Assembly: GCA_937934385.1 (NCBI GenBank)
Contig: CALGZV010000234.1
Span: 1 to 5,774 of the forward strand
Length of the DNA stretch: 5,774 nt
Direction of reading: 5' to 3'
Source of the DNA: an uncultured Clostridia bacterium
GTDB taxonomy: Bacteria; Bacillota; Clostridia; Oscillospirales; CAG-272
Part shown: one piece after another, positions 5,374-5,774 of the stretch
Layout: every line of letters begins with the position of its first letter
Position numbering within the stretch: the first letter of the stretch is position 1
The notes under the pieces: model-generated
What the model was told of the DNA's origin: nothing
Database searches by the model: none
What the model saw: only the letters and a program-made list of their open reading frames with translations
Position numbers and translations under genes: made by a program

Positions 5374-5774
5374 TCAGGTCTGTGCCGCTTCCGGAAGCAC
5401 TTCAGGTGCATCCGTGCGCGTGAGATTCTTCATCCAGTTATATTTTCTTATCTTAAAGAAAGCGACTATTCCTTTCAGAAGCTGATCGCATTTAAGGCAC
5501 GCCCAGACCACCCATGCCGGGCATCCGAGCAATGCGGTTATAAGAGCCGACGGAAGCACAACGCCGAACACGAATGCAGTATCGTTTTTAAACACGAATC
5601 CGACGTCTCCTCCCGATTTGACAAGTCCGAAAAGGCATGTATACTGATAACATGTACCGAGACACGTGACGCACAGAACGTTTATAAACTGGCGCGAATA
5701 TCCGACCGCCGATTCTGTTATATCATAACACGCTATGAACGGATCGCGCGCAAGTGCGAACACCGTGCAGGTGA
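5374..5774 (-). CDS. MATE-family efflux transporter, C-terminal part (cut by window edge)
   Basis: About 132 residues are visible; the frame stays open to the right edge, and the GTG at 5761-5763 is internal. MATE transporters are 12-helix membrane proteins that export drugs or metabolites using Na+ or H+. The visible part matches the last helices: a hydrophobic stretch, then KSGGDVGFVFKND (the family-typical GGD turn before a helix), a long hydrophobic run with PAWVVWACLKCDQLLKG, and an ending like KIRKYNWMKNLTR. Canonical members have a similar Arg/Lys-x-W-hydrophobic-NLTR end. Nine Cys in 132 residues, including CVTCLGTCYQYTC, is high. The stop TGA is at 5374-5376, and no clear terminator follows. 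Confidence 0.88.
   Translation of the reverse strand, partial: TCTVFALARDPFIACYDITESAVGYSRQFINVLCVTCLGTCYQYTCLFGLVKSGGDVGFVFKNDTAFVFGVVLPSALITALLGCPAWVVWACLKCDQLLKGIVAFFKIRKYNWMKNLTRTDAPEVLPEAAQT

Overview
The window looks like chromosome of a gut-type member of the Bacillota, most plausibly Oscillospiraceae/Ruminococcus-like. This rests on moderate GC with many intergenic hairpins, strong GGAGG-type ribosome sites, a lipoprotein with a Gram-positive style lipobox, an ACT protein of the UPF0237 type and an intergenic hairpin pair (GCTTCCCC/GGGGAAGC then a GTCGCTG stem) that I recall as a common interspersed repeat in such genomes. The genus assignment is inference.

Layout. 1-261 is repeat-rich leader DNA. 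262-1257 (+) encodes a TPM-domain lipoprotein with a membrane helix and a Gly/Pro/Arg-rich tail. 1258-1534 separates two convergent genes and is filled with hairpin repeats. 1535-4210 (-) is a compact, translationally coupled histidine block transcribed hisB-hisH-hisA-hisF, with overlaps of 1, 7 and 4 bases. 4211-4375 is its AT-rich control region, with a candidate promoter, a 10-bp inverted repeat and a repeated half-site. 4376-4898 has no gene but at least nine hairpins. 4899-5168 (-) is a small ACT-domain protein. 5374 to the right edge (-) is the C-terminal end of a MATE-family transporter.

How the genes work together. HisB, HisH, HisA and HisF are four central enzymes of histidine synthesis. 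HisA and HisF/HisH act consecutively to give imidazole-glycerol phosphate plus AICAR, and HisB dehydrates the former. The remaining his genes are not in the window. The TPM, ACT and MATE genes have no evident functional link to histidine.

The most unusual content is not a protein system. Three loci (about 1-197, 1276-1420 inverted, and 4641-4872) are divergent copies of one modular multi-hairpin element. The single-stranded linkers are conserved, while many stems differ in sequence yet remain base-paired. Copies in inverted orientation bracket the his block. I found no new enzyme system, CRISPR array, transposase or RNA gene that I can support.
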